25,801 nt of DNA from Phil1 sp963643205 (GTDB taxonomy: Bacteria; Bacillota; Clostridia; Christensenellales; CAG-138), in contig CAVIJJ010000023.1 of assembly GCA_963643205.1 (NCBI GenBank), positions 1 to 25,801 on the forward strand, in the 5' to 3' direction. Both the position numbers and the translations under genes were made by a program. Positions 1 through 9,198 of this stretch are shown here, piece by piece (position 1 is the first letter of the stretch; every line of letters starts with the position of its first letter). The notes beneath the pieces are model-generated. The model saw nothing but the letters and a program-made list of their open reading frames with translations. It made no database searches and had not been told where the DNA came from.

Positions 1-3000
1 CGGAGTCGGTGCCGTATACATTGGTCTTGCCGCCAAGCTCCTCAAGCGCCTGATTAGCGGCGGCATTGTCTTTGCCTTCGGTAGTCCACACAACCTCGGT
101 GCCTTCCGCATCCTTGCCGGAGGTAAACTTCGCAAATCCATCTTCGTAGTATACCGTGGTGGCGGGGATTACAGCTATGGTATACTCAGCGGTTTGGTCG
201 GGTTGCGCCGTTGTCTGCCCATCCACCAGCAAGGTTCCGGAGTACTGCACGCTGAATATATCACTGCCGCTTATCATCTGATTAAGCTTGTAGGTGATTA
301 CATGCTCGCCATCAGTAGTGATTTCCGCATACTTTGATTCTTTTAGAACAGTAACGCCGGTAATGCTTACGCCGTCTCCCGTAAGTTTTTCGTCAACATT
401 CTTGGGCTCTATCTTCAGCGGCAGACCAAAGTCAACAACGAATGTCCTGGTAGCGTTTATAATCTCCTTGGTGACGGTTATATTATACAGCACGCTGCCG
501 ATAGTAAAGGTTGTGGTGCCCTCGGCTACGCCGGTAAAGGTTACGGTGGTGTAGGTGAGGGTGGGAGTGGACGTGGTTATATCTTCAGTTTTTACACTAT
601 ACAAGTACGTTGACCTGCTACCTTTAACAGCATTACTAACGATATTCCACTCTCCGCTATCGTTACAGGACAATAAATACCATGTTCCATCATCGCGGAA
701 ACCTTCCCCATAATCATAAATCCACGCCGGACTGGTGGGTTCCGTTTCCGATGTGATAAGCGAATAATCAGATTCAATTAAATAGTAGCCGGTATCAGCT
801 TTTAATATATATCTATAATAAGGAACCACCCAATCGGTATACGTCTTCCTTGTCACGGTAAACTTAGTAGCTTCGGAAGCGTCAGTCGTGTTTGTTATAT
901 TGCCCTGGCTGTCAACAACCATGAAGTTGATGCCATCGGAAATTACGCCGGTGCTGATTTCGATATCTTCGGCGTTAATCTTACTATCAAGCACCGTCTT
1001 AGTTTCCGTAGTGGTAGACGTATACGACTCCTGCATGGGTCGAATGTACTGATTATTTTCGCCGATGTAGAAGAAGCCTTCACTAAACGTTAACTCAGCC
1101 TTGTCGCTATAACTATCCGTCAGATATACATTACTATCGCTGCAGGACTGCAGGTAGCCTTCGGATGTATACTGCCACCGGCAAGCATCTTCAACCTTTT
1201 CTACCAGATCTACTTTGCCCTTAACTATGCCCACATACCAGCCTTTGTATTCATCTTCACGCATATACTGAATATAGAACTTGGTTGTGCTGCCTTTTTC
1301 AAGGGTTTCGATGGCCTTCATCTCATATGAGCCTTCTTTGCCCGCAACTGCTACGGTAGCTATGTTCGAATTGGCAGTAGCGTAGGTTTTGCCTTCTTCA
1401 TAGTAATTCTTGCCGTAGATAAGGCCAACGTTGTCGGTAACCGTGCCATCCGGGTTGGTATTATCCTCATAGCCATCGATAGTAGTGGTTTGGCCAACGG
1501 CAACAAAAACATTTCTCTTGCTGGCATAGGACACGTTTACGGTATACTTCACGCTGCCGATAGTAAAGGTTGTGGTGCCCTCGGCTACGCCGGTAAAGGT
1601 TACGGCGGTGTAGGCATTAGTACCCTCGGCTTCGGTTACGGAGTAAAGCCTGGCATCGTTAGCAGTGCTTGTATCACGGTTGGTATTCAGCTCCCATGCC
1701 TCGTTATATGAATGATAATACAGATAGCACTGATACTCAGCCGTGCAGAAGCCTCGTGTTGTGCCGGAGAATGTCCACTGCTTTGATTCAGCCGTGGCAA
1801 TCAATTCAGCACTCGCTACAGTAGGTTTGCCGTCGGAATCCTCTGCCCCTGCAGTAATCGTATAGCCAAGATACAGGCCTGTGCCGGGATCCTGTATGTA
1901 ATAGACCGATCCTCCCTTAGTTACATTAAACCTTGTGGCAGCGTTAATATCGGTTGTGTTCACAACCGTGCCATTGGATTTAACGCGAACGTAATTTACG
2001 GTTTCACCATCCTTGTACGCAAGGACAGTATTGGTATAGCCGGCGGAACCTGACGTACACGCTTCGGAGGAAATAGCCGCAGGCGCAGTAATATTGACAT
2101 CATTGCCCGTTACAGACACAGCGGCAACGGACTCATTGGCAGTTTTATACGCTGTACCCTCATTATAGTAGTTTACGCCGTAAATAAGACCAACGTTGTC
2201 GGTAACCGTGCCGTCCGCGGCGGTATTATCCGCAATGGTTGAAGTATTAACGGTAGTGCTTTCGCCAACATAAACGTTAACCGTACGCTCACTGGAGTAT
2301 TTAACATTTATGGTGTAATTCACGTTGCCGATCGTAAAGGTTGTAGTGCCGGGGGTTACGCCGGTAAAGGATACGCCGGTGTAAGGCTTGGTATCAACGC
2401 TGGTGGTGGCAAAGGTATGCACTTCAGCAAAGTGGTAATAACTGAGAATAATATTCTGACTCAGTGTCCAGCCCACTTCATACTCAGCAATGTCATCCCA
2501 ATTAAAGTAGTTCCTGCTATTATAGTACATATAGTACCTGTTGCCGTAGCGCTCCATATAGAATCCTCTATTGTCATACTGCCAATAAACAACATTAGAG
2601 GCAAGCACTATATCTCCGCTGCTGATACCCGGCTGCAAATCGTAGCCAATATAGAAATCGGTACCATCGCACCTTATGGTATAACCATTGCCGGTATTGG
2701 TCGAATTATTTATGGCGAACACGGTGGCCCTGGATAGATCCGTGGTGAGGCCGACAGTTTTATTGCCATAGTCCACGCTCATGTATCTGCCGTTGCCATC
2801 GGTGATTACAACGTTTCTCAGCGTTGTGGTAAGGCCGGACAGATCCAGCTTTTCGGACACTACGGTGCCGGTCTTAACATATTCCTTCGTTACGGCCCTG
2901 CCTATTGATTCGGTGGTGTTATCGGCCCGGACGTAGCCCTGCGCATCAACGGACATGGGCTGCCCCAAAGCATGGAATACATCCCACTCGCCCTTTTCGG

Positions 3001-6000
3001 TAGACTGTTTAGACCTATCGGTAAATTCGTCGTAGGTCAGATACTCATAGGGAGCCTCCGCGGTTCTTATTCTGCAATAACCGCCTACGGTTACAAACAC
3101 CCACGCCTGCGCCTTATCAACGGAATCGGCCCAGGATTTAACATCCCTGGTAAGGAATTTGCCGTTGTCACCCATAATATAGAACTCGCCGGAATAGAAC
3201 GTGTTCTTAAGGGTAGTGAAGGTATACTCGCCGTCCTCACCATATACATTTACGGTGGCTATGCTTGGATCAGCGGCAGAGTAGGTCTTATCGGCCTCAT
3301 AGTAATTCTTGCCAAGTATAAGACCGGGGTTGGTCTGCGCGTTATCGGCGCCCTCTACTTCCTGAGTGGTGAAGTTTTTGGTTTCACCAACGTAAACGGT
3401 AACGGTTCTTTCGTTATCGTAGTTTACGTGAATATTATAGGTAACGTGGCCCACCTTAAGGACAGTATCGCCGGACGCAACACCGGTAATGCTTACAACG
3501 GTATAGGCAGGCTGGGTAAGATCCAGCACAGCGCCGCCGGAATAGACCTGTATGCCTACGCTTGCGGTATCCGATTCTTTGTTTGTCAGGCTCCAAAGGC
3601 TTGTTGCGCTGTAGCTCAAATAGTAATTGGCGACAGTAAGATCGTTGAGCTTATACTCAAAGTAGAAGCCGGCAGCCTGATCATAAAGCCATTCATAGGG
3701 GGTTTGGCTGAACGTTACAGCCGTAGTACCGTCCGCTGACAGATACCATTCACCATCGGCTATAGTGTAGCGGCCGTTAGCGGTTTTAGTTACGGTAAAG
3801 GTTGTAGCGGCAGCACTGTCCGCAGCAGTACCGACATTATTATTACCATTATGGACGAGGTACTGCTTATTGGTGCCGTCGTATACCAAGCCGGTGTAAA
3901 AATAAGTGCCGTCGGTATTCACAGTACCATATTTATTAACGACCGCAGCAGCGATGCCGGAATCCGCGTCAGTATCCACATCCAGAGCATAGCCATTGAT
4001 GGTATCGTTATATGTATCGCCCTTACTTATGGTTACATCCTTTTCCACAGACTCCTGGGCGCTAACATTGATGGTATACATAACGTTGCCAATGCCGAAG
4101 CTGGTCGTTCCCGCCTTTAAGCCCGTAAAGGTTACGGCAGTATAAGGATGCGTATCCGCGTCCGCATAAACGGCATCGGATACAACCCTATAGAACCTGG
4201 ATGCTTTGGTAGTGAGGCTGGCGACTTTTATCAGCTGCCAGGTAGTTCCGCTCTGGAAGCTCATAAGCCGCACGGTCTCATTGGTGCGCTGGCAGAATGT
4301 ATTATAAGTATTGCTGTAGAAGCCCCATTCAACCTCCGAATCACTCAAGCAGAGGGAATAGCCGGCGCTCACATTGTCATTAAAGGCAAGGTATTTACCG
4401 TCCGCCGTCTTTATAGTGTAATAGTAATGTCCGGCATCATACCTTGATTTTGTTACGGTAAATACGGTAGCTTTGTTCTTATCCGTTGAATTGCCGATGG
4501 ATCCATCTTCGCCTATAGCAAGATAATGATCGCTATCACAAATGACACCCCGGATAGAGTCATTCAAGGCCATAACAGAGTTATTTTCAAGATTGAGCGG
4601 GCCCTCGATTACCCTATCGGTAACATCCTGGTACGTATAGGACAGTTTAACAGGCTTGCCAACAACAACATTTGGGTAACCATTCTTATAAAAACCTTTT
4701 TCGCTGTCGAACATCCAGTTAATATTATAATTATTTCCTACTTCGAAGCCGTCGGAGCTGTTCCACAGATAATACAGTTCTTTTGGATCGGCGTGAACAG
4801 CAGGCTTTATATATCCTAAAAGATATCCATTATCTTCAGACAAATAATTTGACTTAAAGGCCCACAGGGAAGCTTCATTCACATCCTCAACCCACTGAAC
4901 CTTTACGGGCAACGCGCCGTCCGTAAACCGGGCGTACTTGCCTTCGCTGTTCTGTATATAGAACTCTGTATATGACTCTTCTCCAATTTGAGACGCCTTA
5001 AGGTCGGTAATTGCCACTGTTTCGGCCTTACCGTCGCTACCGGTTACGGATACCGCGGCTACGGACTGATCATTGGTCTTATAGGTCTCGCCGGCTACAT
5101 AGTAATTCTTGCCGTAGATAAGGCCGGGGTTAACAGCCGTATCGGAGGAATTATCGGCAAAGCCATTGATGGTAGTGCTTTCGCCAACCTTAACGTCAAT
5201 TGTCCTAGAATCGTCATACGCACTGCTGACGGTAACATTGTATGTCACGAAGCCAACATTAACGGTAGCGGTGCCCTCAGCAACACCTGTTATGTATACG
5301 AAAGTATAGCTTTTAGAGATATCAAGCGCGTTTCCTGCTTCCGCCGCGGCTTTATCAGCGTACAGCAAGGCTGTAGTGCCCTCAGCGGGAGTGGTTACAT
5401 CCCAACCCCCGTTGGTATAGCACAGATATTTCTTTGTTCCCTCTTCAACGAAGTAGAAGCCCGTTTCATCATAGCTCCACTCATAAGAAGTGCTTGAGGA
5501 AGGATTTTCGGGAGTGACATAGCCCTCGCCTTTTTTAATGGTATAACCATTCTCGCCCCTGGTTACAACAAGTTCCGCACCATTGGCATAACATTCTTTC
5601 GTTGCGCTGTCGTAAAGAACACCGGTATAAGAATTGTTTTCGCCATAAACTTGGGTGGTTACTTTAACCGTTTCATTATCAACGGTATATCCGGCAAAGC
5701 TGTAATCTTCTATTACAATCTGTTTAGTCTCACCGGGCTTAACGGTAACATCTGCCGCGTCGGTTACGGTTACGTTATATACGCAGCTTCCGACGGAAAC
5801 CGTGGTTTTGCCAGGGGTTACGCCGGTAATGGTGAGCGTGGCATCGTTTTCTATCTTTTCGGTTTCAAACTGCACGGCATAGCCGAAGAAGCCCCAATAA
5901 TGACCATTCTCATAATGGACATAGAAGATGCCATCTTCCTCATAAAGACGTCTTGGCCCAAGGGAGCTGATTACCCAATTGTACGGACCGGTTTTGCCGG

Positions 6001-7366
6001 ACCCATCATCATGAATCCAGCGCCCGCTTGCAGCGTCCTTCAAGGCACTGCCTGACTTTTCAACAAGGCTAAGAATGCCGCTGGGAGTCTCTTCCCACGT
6101 TACTGTTTCGTTTGCAACGCGCAGGTAACCTTCCGTTCCGCGTATATAGAATTTGTCGCCATCTTCAATGCTGGTTATGCGCTTTTCAATAAAGTTTACG
6201 CTGTTATTGCCGGTGACTGCAGCGGTCGCAACAGAGCTATCAACTACCGAAAGAGCCTTGCCGCTGTAAAGCTCGGGGCGTATCGTTATAGTCGTCGTTT
6301 CGCCTTTCTTTACGGTTATATCCTCTGCCTTTGCCGTTACGGTAACAAAGATAGTATGATTCCCCAGCTTTACGGTTGTTTCGCCCGCTTTTTTGCCGGT
6401 GAATGTTAGAATTACATTGGCGCCGTCATCCGCATCAGTTTTCTCGTATGACAGGACAGTAGAATCGCCAATTATAACTTCGCCGATTGCATTAAAGTTC
6501 TGCTTTGTTGTAATAATCTGATTTGTGCCTTCAACAGGTACAGTCAGGAAAGCGTAGGTGCCATTGACTACGGTTATTTCATACTGAGTATCGCCGACAA
6601 CTACCGTGGCTGTACCCTCGTCCTTAGCAAAGAATGTTATTTTGGAGCCGTCAGTGATCTTCTGTACGGCAGCAATAGATGCTTGTGTGTAATCGTTTGA
6701 CTTATAAAGAAGGCCACCCAGGAAATATAATTCTACATCCGCTGTGCCGCTTATCTCAAAAACGCCATCACCATAGCCGAGATAGAAACCCGTTGATTCG
6801 ATCTGCCACTTATTCTCACCCGCATAAGTCAACGAGCAGGCCTTATTCACATCGGTGTCGGAATAAAGTTTAAGTTCTTCGCTGTTGTAGCAAAGATAAT
6901 AGCCAGCGTTATCCTTTATCACGTAGCTACTTCCGGACTCAACGGTTTCCGCTTCCGCGCCGTACGTGCCGGATTCTACAGTAGTACCTACTACAGCAGA
7001 ATTTTCATCGGTTGTGCTCTGCAGGCTTACCTTTCCGTTTACAATATAGGATACGTCATCGCCTACGCTCATCACAAGGCGCTTGTAGTTAACCGCCGCG
7101 GCAGTAAGCGCATTCTCCGTGGCGGGGCGGGCATACTGCTCAAGCGGGGCAAAATCCTCGGTTACTATGGTTTCGGTTTCAATCTGCTCGGTTTCCGTCT
7201 GCTCGGTTTCCGTCTGCTCGGTTTCCGCAGGCTCGGTTTCAGGCGCGGCAGTTACCGCGTCGGTGCCGGTTTCCCCTTCGGCAAACGCGGTCATGGGCAG
7301 CACAGTTACAGCCATGAGCAGCGCAAGCAGCACACTAATCAGCCTTTTTGACGCTTGTTCTTTCAT
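1..7366 (-). CDS. Giant modular secreted surface protein with Ig-like repeats (C-terminus outside window)
   Basis: I translated this frame by hand from the ATG at 7366 to the left edge and met no stop, giving at least 2455 residues. Residues 1-29 form a signal peptide (basic start, hydrophobic core, cleavage after AFA). Residues about 42-65 are a Thr/Glu/Gln-rich repeat. The rest alternates about eight Ig-like modules of Big_2 type, near residues 310, 496, 683, 1073, 1286, 1656, 1914 and 2271. Their hallmarks are TGVAEGTTTFTIGSV-like strands, RTVxVxVGETT and VGLIYGKNYY. They are separated by Trp/Tyr/Gly-rich stretches with strings such as FYIGYD and DGKYLAF, which I do not recognise; a beta-trefoil or lectin-like fold is only a guess. 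An AGGAGG-like site lies about 10 bases upstream of the start. The protein is probably exported and cell-surface associated. Its anchor and any catalytic domain would lie beyond the edge. Adhesion is inferred, not shown. Confidence 0.88.
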   Translation of the reverse strand, partial: MKEQASKRLISVLLALLMAVTVLPMTAFAEGETGTDAVTAAPETEPAETEQTETEQTETEQIETETIVTEDFAPLEQYARPATENALTAAAVNYKRLVMSVGDDVSYIVNGKVSLQSTTDENSAVVGTTVESGTYGAEAETVESGSSYVIKDNAGYYLCYNSEELKLYSDTDVNKACSLTYAGENKWQIESTGFYLGYGDGVFEISGTADVELYFLGGLLYKSNDYTQASIAAVQKITDGSKITFFAKDEGTATVVVGDTQYEITVVNGTYAFLTVPVEGTNQIITTKQNFNAIGEVIIGDSTVLSYEKTDADDGANVILTFTGKKAGETTVKLGNHTIFVTVTAKAEDITVKKGETTTITIRPELYSGKALSVVDSSVATAAVTGNNSVNFIEKRITSIEDGDKFYIRGTEGYLRVANETVTWEETPSGILSLVEKSGSALKDAASGRWIHDDGSGKTGPYNWVISSLGPRRLYEEDGIFYVHYENGHYWGFFGYAVQFETEKIENDATLTITGVTPGKTTVSVGSCVYNVTVTDAADVTVKPGETKQIVIEDYSFAGYTVDNETVKVTTQVYGENNSYTGVLYDSATKECYANGAELVVTRGENGYTIKKGEGYVTPENPSSSTSYEWSYDETGFYFVEEGTKKYLCYTNGGWDVTTPAEGTTALLYADKAAAEAGNALDISKSYTFVYITGVAEGTATVNVGFVTYNVTVSSAYDDSRTIDVKVGESTTINGFADNSSDTAVNPGLIYGKNYYVAGETYKTNDQSVAAVSVTGSDGKAETVAITDLKASQIGEESYTEFYIQNSEGKYARFTDGALPVKVQWVEDVNEASLWAFKSNYLSEDNGYLLGYIKPAVHADPKELYYLWNSSDGFEVGNNYNINWMFDSEKGFYKNGYPNVVVGKPVKLSYTYQDVTDRVIEGPLNLENNSVMALNDSIRGVICDSDHYLAIGEDGSIGNSTDKNKATVFTVTKSRYDAGHYYYTIKTADGKYLAFNDNVSAGYSLCLSDSEVEWGFYSNTYNTFCQRTNETVRLMSFQSGTTWQLIKVASLTTKASRFYRVVSDAVYADADTHPYTAVTFTGLKAGTTSFGIGNVMYTINVSAQESVEKDVTISKGDTYNDTINGYALDVDTDADSGIAAAVVNKYGTVNTDGTYFYTGLVYDGTNKQYLVHNGNNNVGTAADSAAATTFTVTKTANGRYTIADGEWYLSADGTTAVTFSQTPYEWLYDQAAGFYFEYKLNDLTVANYYLSYSATSLWSLTNKESDTASVGIQVYSGGAVLDLTQPAYTVVSITGVASGDTVLKVGHVTYNIHVNYDNERTVTVYVGETKNFTTQEVEGADNAQTNPGLILGKNYYEADKTYSAADPSIATVNVYGEDGEYTFTTLKNTFYSGEFYIMGDNGKFLTRDVKSWADSVDKAQAWVFVTVGGYCRIRTAEAPYEYLTYDEFTDRSKQSTEKGEWDVFHALGQPMSVDAQGYVRADNTTESIGRAVTKEYVKTGTVVSEKLDLSGLTTTLRNVVITDGNGRYMSVDYGNKTVGLTTDLSRATVFAINNSTNTGNGYTIRCDGTDFYIGYDLQPGISSGDIVLASNVVYWQYDNRGFYMERYGNRYYMYYNSRNYFNWDDIAEYEVGWTLSQNIILSYYHFAEVHTFATTSVDTKPYTGVSFTGVTPGTTTFTIGNVNYTINVKYSSERTVNVYVGESTTVNTSTIADNTAADGTVTDNVGLIYGVNYYNEGTAYKTANESVAAVSVTGNDVNITAPAAISSEACTSGSAGYTNTVLAYKDGETVNYVRVKSNGTVVNTTDINAATRFNVTKGGSVYYIQDPGTGLYLGYTITAGAEDSDGKPTVASAELIATAESKQWTFSGTTRGFCTAEYQCYLYYHSYNEAWELNTNRDTSTANDARLYSVTEAEGTNAYTAVTFTGVAEGTTTFTIGSVKYTVNVSYASKRNVFVAVGQTTTIDGYEDNTNPDGTVTDNVGLIYGKNYYEEGKTYATANSNIATVAVAGKEGSYEMKAIETLEKGSTTKFYIQYMREDEYKGWYVGIVKGKVDLVEKVEDACRWQYTSEGYLQSCSDSNVYLTDSYSDKAELTFSEGFFYIGENNQYIRPMQESYTSTTTETKTVLDSKINAEDIEISTGVISDGINFMVVDSQGNITNTTDASEATKFTVTRKTYTDWVVPYYRYILKADTGYYLIESDYSLITSETEPTSPAWIYDYGEGFRDDGTWYLLSCNDSGEWNIVSNAVKGSRSTYLYSVKTEDITTSTPTLTYTTVTFTGVAEGTTTFTIGSVLYNITVTKEIINATRTFVVDFGLPLKIEPKNVDEKLTGDGVSITGVTVLKESKYAEITTDGEHVITYKLNQMISGSDIFSVQYSGTLLVDGQTTAQPDQTAEYTIAVIPATTVYYEDGFAKFTSGKDAEGTEVVWTTEGKDNAAANQALEELGGKTNVYGTDS
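491..555 (-). repeat. 65-bp direct repeat, copy 1 (Ig-like module, giant gene)
   Basis: By eye, this segment matches 1550-1614 at 64 of 65 bases. It encodes the TVTFTGVAEGTTTFTIGSV strand region of an Ig-like module. A more diverged third copy lies at 2321-2385. The near-identity, including synonymous sites, points to recent duplication or gene conversion. Confidence 0.85.
1550..1614 (-). repeat. 65-bp direct repeat, copy 2 (Ig-like module, giant gene)
   Basis: Partner of 491-555, with one mismatch. The offset is 1059 bp, exactly 353 codons, so recombination between the copies would keep the frame and remove or add one whole module period. Confidence 0.85.
7173..7243 (-). repeat. 15-bp tandem repeat coding for Glu-Thr-Glu-Gln-Thr
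   Basis: There are about four to five tandem units of a 15-base word (TCGGTTTCCGTCTGC on the plus strand), with the outer units diverged. They encode a short acidic, Thr-rich spacer just after the signal peptide of the giant protein. The unit length is a multiple of three, so gain or loss of units keeps the frame. Confidence 0.8.
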
Positions 7367-7404
7367 ATTGTTCCTTCCTCCCGGAATACTTTACGCCAAA
7401 GCAT

Positions 7405-7430
7405 ATAGCCATAGGCATAGGCATAGCAAT
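7405..7430. repeat. Hexamer microsatellite (ATAGNN) in 5' leader of the giant gene
   Basis: The words atagcc, ataggc, ataggc and atagca follow one another, and the start of a further unit follows. The array sits between the probable promoter (7446-7474) and the ribosome binding site of the giant surface gene, so unit-number changes would alter leader length but not coding sequence. Confidence 0.7.
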
Positions 7431-7445
7431 AGTAATACAGAGTAT

Positions 7446-7474
7446 ATTGTAGTATTGACTTGTGAATATTTCAA
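7446..7474 (-). promoter_or_regulatory. Probable sigma-A promoter of the giant surface gene
   Basis: On the minus strand, TTGAAA (7474-7469) and TACAAT (7451-7446) are separated by 17 bases. This lies about 80 bases before the start codon at 7366 and just after the terminator of the phosphate operon. Confidence 0.65.
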
Positions 7475-7493
7475 GAGTTAATAAAGCTCTTTT

Positions 7494-7533
7494 TCAGCAA
7501 AAACAAAGCCCCTCGAAAGCTCGAGAGGCTTTA
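7494..7533 (-). terminator. Rho-independent terminator of the pst-pho operon
   Basis: An inverted repeat at 7506-7533 has about 12-bp arms, one mismatch and a 4-base loop. On the minus strand it is followed by a T-rich run (TTTGTTTTTGC). It starts 13 bases after the kinase stop codon. Confidence 0.8.
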
Positions 7534-7545
7534 GGAAAACCGGCT

Positions 7546-9198
7546 TTATTCGGGCAGGGAAACGGTTATGGTCGTGCCGCGGCCCGGCTCGGATTCAAGA
7601 TTTATCTCGCCGTTATGATACAAAACGGCGTGCTTTACGATGGAAAGCCCAAGCCCCGTGCCGCCGCCGGCCTTGGAATGGGACTTGTCCACCCTGTAAA
7701 ACCGCTCGAATACGCGCGGCTGATGCTCCTCGGGTATGCCTATGCCTGTATCCGCCACGGTTACGGTTGCCTTGCCGCCCTGCTCGGCCACGGTTACGGT
7801 TACGCTGCCGCCTTCAAGATTATACTTAACCGCGTTGTCACAGAGATTGAATATAACCTCATAAAGAAGCCGCCTTACGCCGTTTACGTATACGCTGTTT
7901 CCGGATACGGACACGGATACATTTCTTTCCTTTGCCTTTTCGGCAATATCGTCCGCGGCCTCTTTTGCAACCGCCGCAAGGTCAACGCGCTCAAAGGGCA
8001 TCTCGCAGCCCTCGTCAAGCTGAGAAAGCCTTATAATATCGCCTATAAGGGTTACAAGGCGCTGCGCCTCCCGACGGATATGGCCCACAAAGCGGGGCAT
8101 ATCCTCGGATTTTACCATGCCGTTTTCAATAAGCTCCGCGCTGCCTATAATGCCCTGAAGCGGAGTTTTAAGCTCGTGCGAAACATTTGCCGTGAACTCG
8201 CGGCGCATGGATTCCGCGTTCTGCCGCTCCGTAATATCAAAGCTTAGTATAACCGCGCCCACGGTGCTGCCGTTTGACTCGATGCGGCTTACGTCAAGCT
8301 GATAAACCTTGCCGCCGCGATCGATTACGGTTTCGCCATGACCGGAGGAAAAGGCGGTGTGTATGGTGCCGTTAAGCTGCGGGTTGCGGTCTATTGTTAT
8401 AAAGTCCTTGCCCTCATAATCCTTTTCAACGGCGAAAAGGGCCTTTGCCGCGCCGTTCATGCTGACTATGGCGCCGTGCTCATCAAGCAGCACAAGGCCT
8501 TCCTTCATGCAGCCGGTTATGGCGCCGAACTCGTCCTTTTTCTTTTCAAGCGCCCTAAGCTGAGAATCAATCTGGTTGTGCTGACGGTTTATGCGGCTTA
8601 AAAGCGGGGCGATCTCCTCATATGAGTCATTCTCAAGCGGATGATCGAGATCCAGCGAATTAAGCGGGGCGACGATTCGCTGCGAAAGACGGTTTGCCAT
8701 TACAACCGCGAGCACAAGCGCCGCAAGCACGATTACCACAACGGGCCTTAACATGCCGAGGGCAAGGGTTGCTATGGTCGCGCGGCTTACGGAAATTCTT
8801 ATTACGCTGCCATCCGAAAGGAGCTTGGCGTAATACATGGTTTTCTGCATAAGGGTCGCGGAGTAGCGCGTACTATGTCCCTCCCCGCTTTCAAGCGCCT
8901 GCTTAACCTCCTCGCGCTCGGCGTGGTTATCAAGGGTTGAAGCGTCGCTTTGATTATCGAATTTAACGTTGCCGTCCGCGGCAATCCACGTTAGGCGGTA
9001 TCTTTCGCCCGCTAAACGGGAAAGGTACTCCTCCCCGCCCTGCTCAACGCCCGCCGCCGCAAGCTCCAGCTGATCCTTAAGCTCGTTTTCCTGCAGGCTT
9101 GCGAAGTATTCATACAAGCAGTCCATCGCTATGATAAGGCTTGCGAGCAGTATTATGCCCGCAACGAGCATTATTGCCCTGAATATTCTTTTTGTCAT
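7546..9198 (-). CDS. phoR: PhoR-type sensor histidine kinase
   Basis: A 550-residue membrane kinase. It has a transmembrane segment at about 9-25, an extracytoplasmic region of about 125 residues, a second membrane segment at about 152-168, a short HAMP-like linker and a PAS domain at about 225-325. These are followed by HisKA with the phospho-accepting His341 in VSHELKTPL, then the HATPase domain (N box NLCDNAVKYN at 451-460, DTGIGI at 483-488, GTGLGL at 513-518). It overlaps the upstream regulator by four bases (ATGA), which implies translational coupling. The family phosphorylates the partner PhoB/PhoP regulator under phosphate limitation, with signalling through the Pst transporter and PhoU. 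It is the last gene of the operon, with a terminator right after it. The name is supported by the operon rather than by the kinase alone. Confidence 0.93.
   Translation of the reverse strand: MTKRIFRAIMLVAGIILLASLIIAMDCLYEYFASLQENELKDQLELAAAGVEQGGEEYLSRLAGERYRLTWIAADGNVKFDNQSDASTLDNHAEREEVKQALESGEGHSTRYSATLMQKTMYYAKLLSDGSVIRISVSRATIATLALGMLRPVVVIVLAALVLAVVMANRLSQRIVAPLNSLDLDHPLENDSYEEIAPLLSRINRQHNQIDSQLRALEKKKDEFGAITGCMKEGLVLLDEHGAIVSMNGAAKALFAVEKDYEGKDFITIDRNPQLNGTIHTAFSSGHGETVIDRGGKVYQLDVSRIESNGSTVGAVILSFDITERQNAESMRREFTANVSHELKTPLQGIIGSAELIENGMVKSEDMPRFVGHIRREAQRLVTLIGDIIRLSQLDEGCEMPFERVDLAAVAKEAADDIAEKAKERNVSVSVSGNSVYVNGVRRLLYEVIFNLCDNAVKYNLEGGSVTVTVAEQGGKATVTVADTGIGIPEEHQPRVFERFYRVDKSHSKAGGGTGLGLSIVKHAVLYHNGEINLESEPGRGTTITVSLPE

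Noticed and set aside
491..2385. CRISPR-like reading of the regularly spaced repeats
   Set aside because: The spacing is hundreds of bases, in frame, and the repeats encode protein strands.
2972..3739. Open frame of 255 codons on the plus strand, with others at 294-554, 3851-4447, 4988-6055 and 7119-7481
   Set aside because: All are antisense to the giant gene, whose minus-strand frame is open for the full 7366 bases with a signal peptide and repeated domains.
7462..8247. Open frame of 261 codons on the plus strand over the kinase gene
   Set aside because: It is antisense to the conserved HATPase and HisKA domains and spans the operon terminator.
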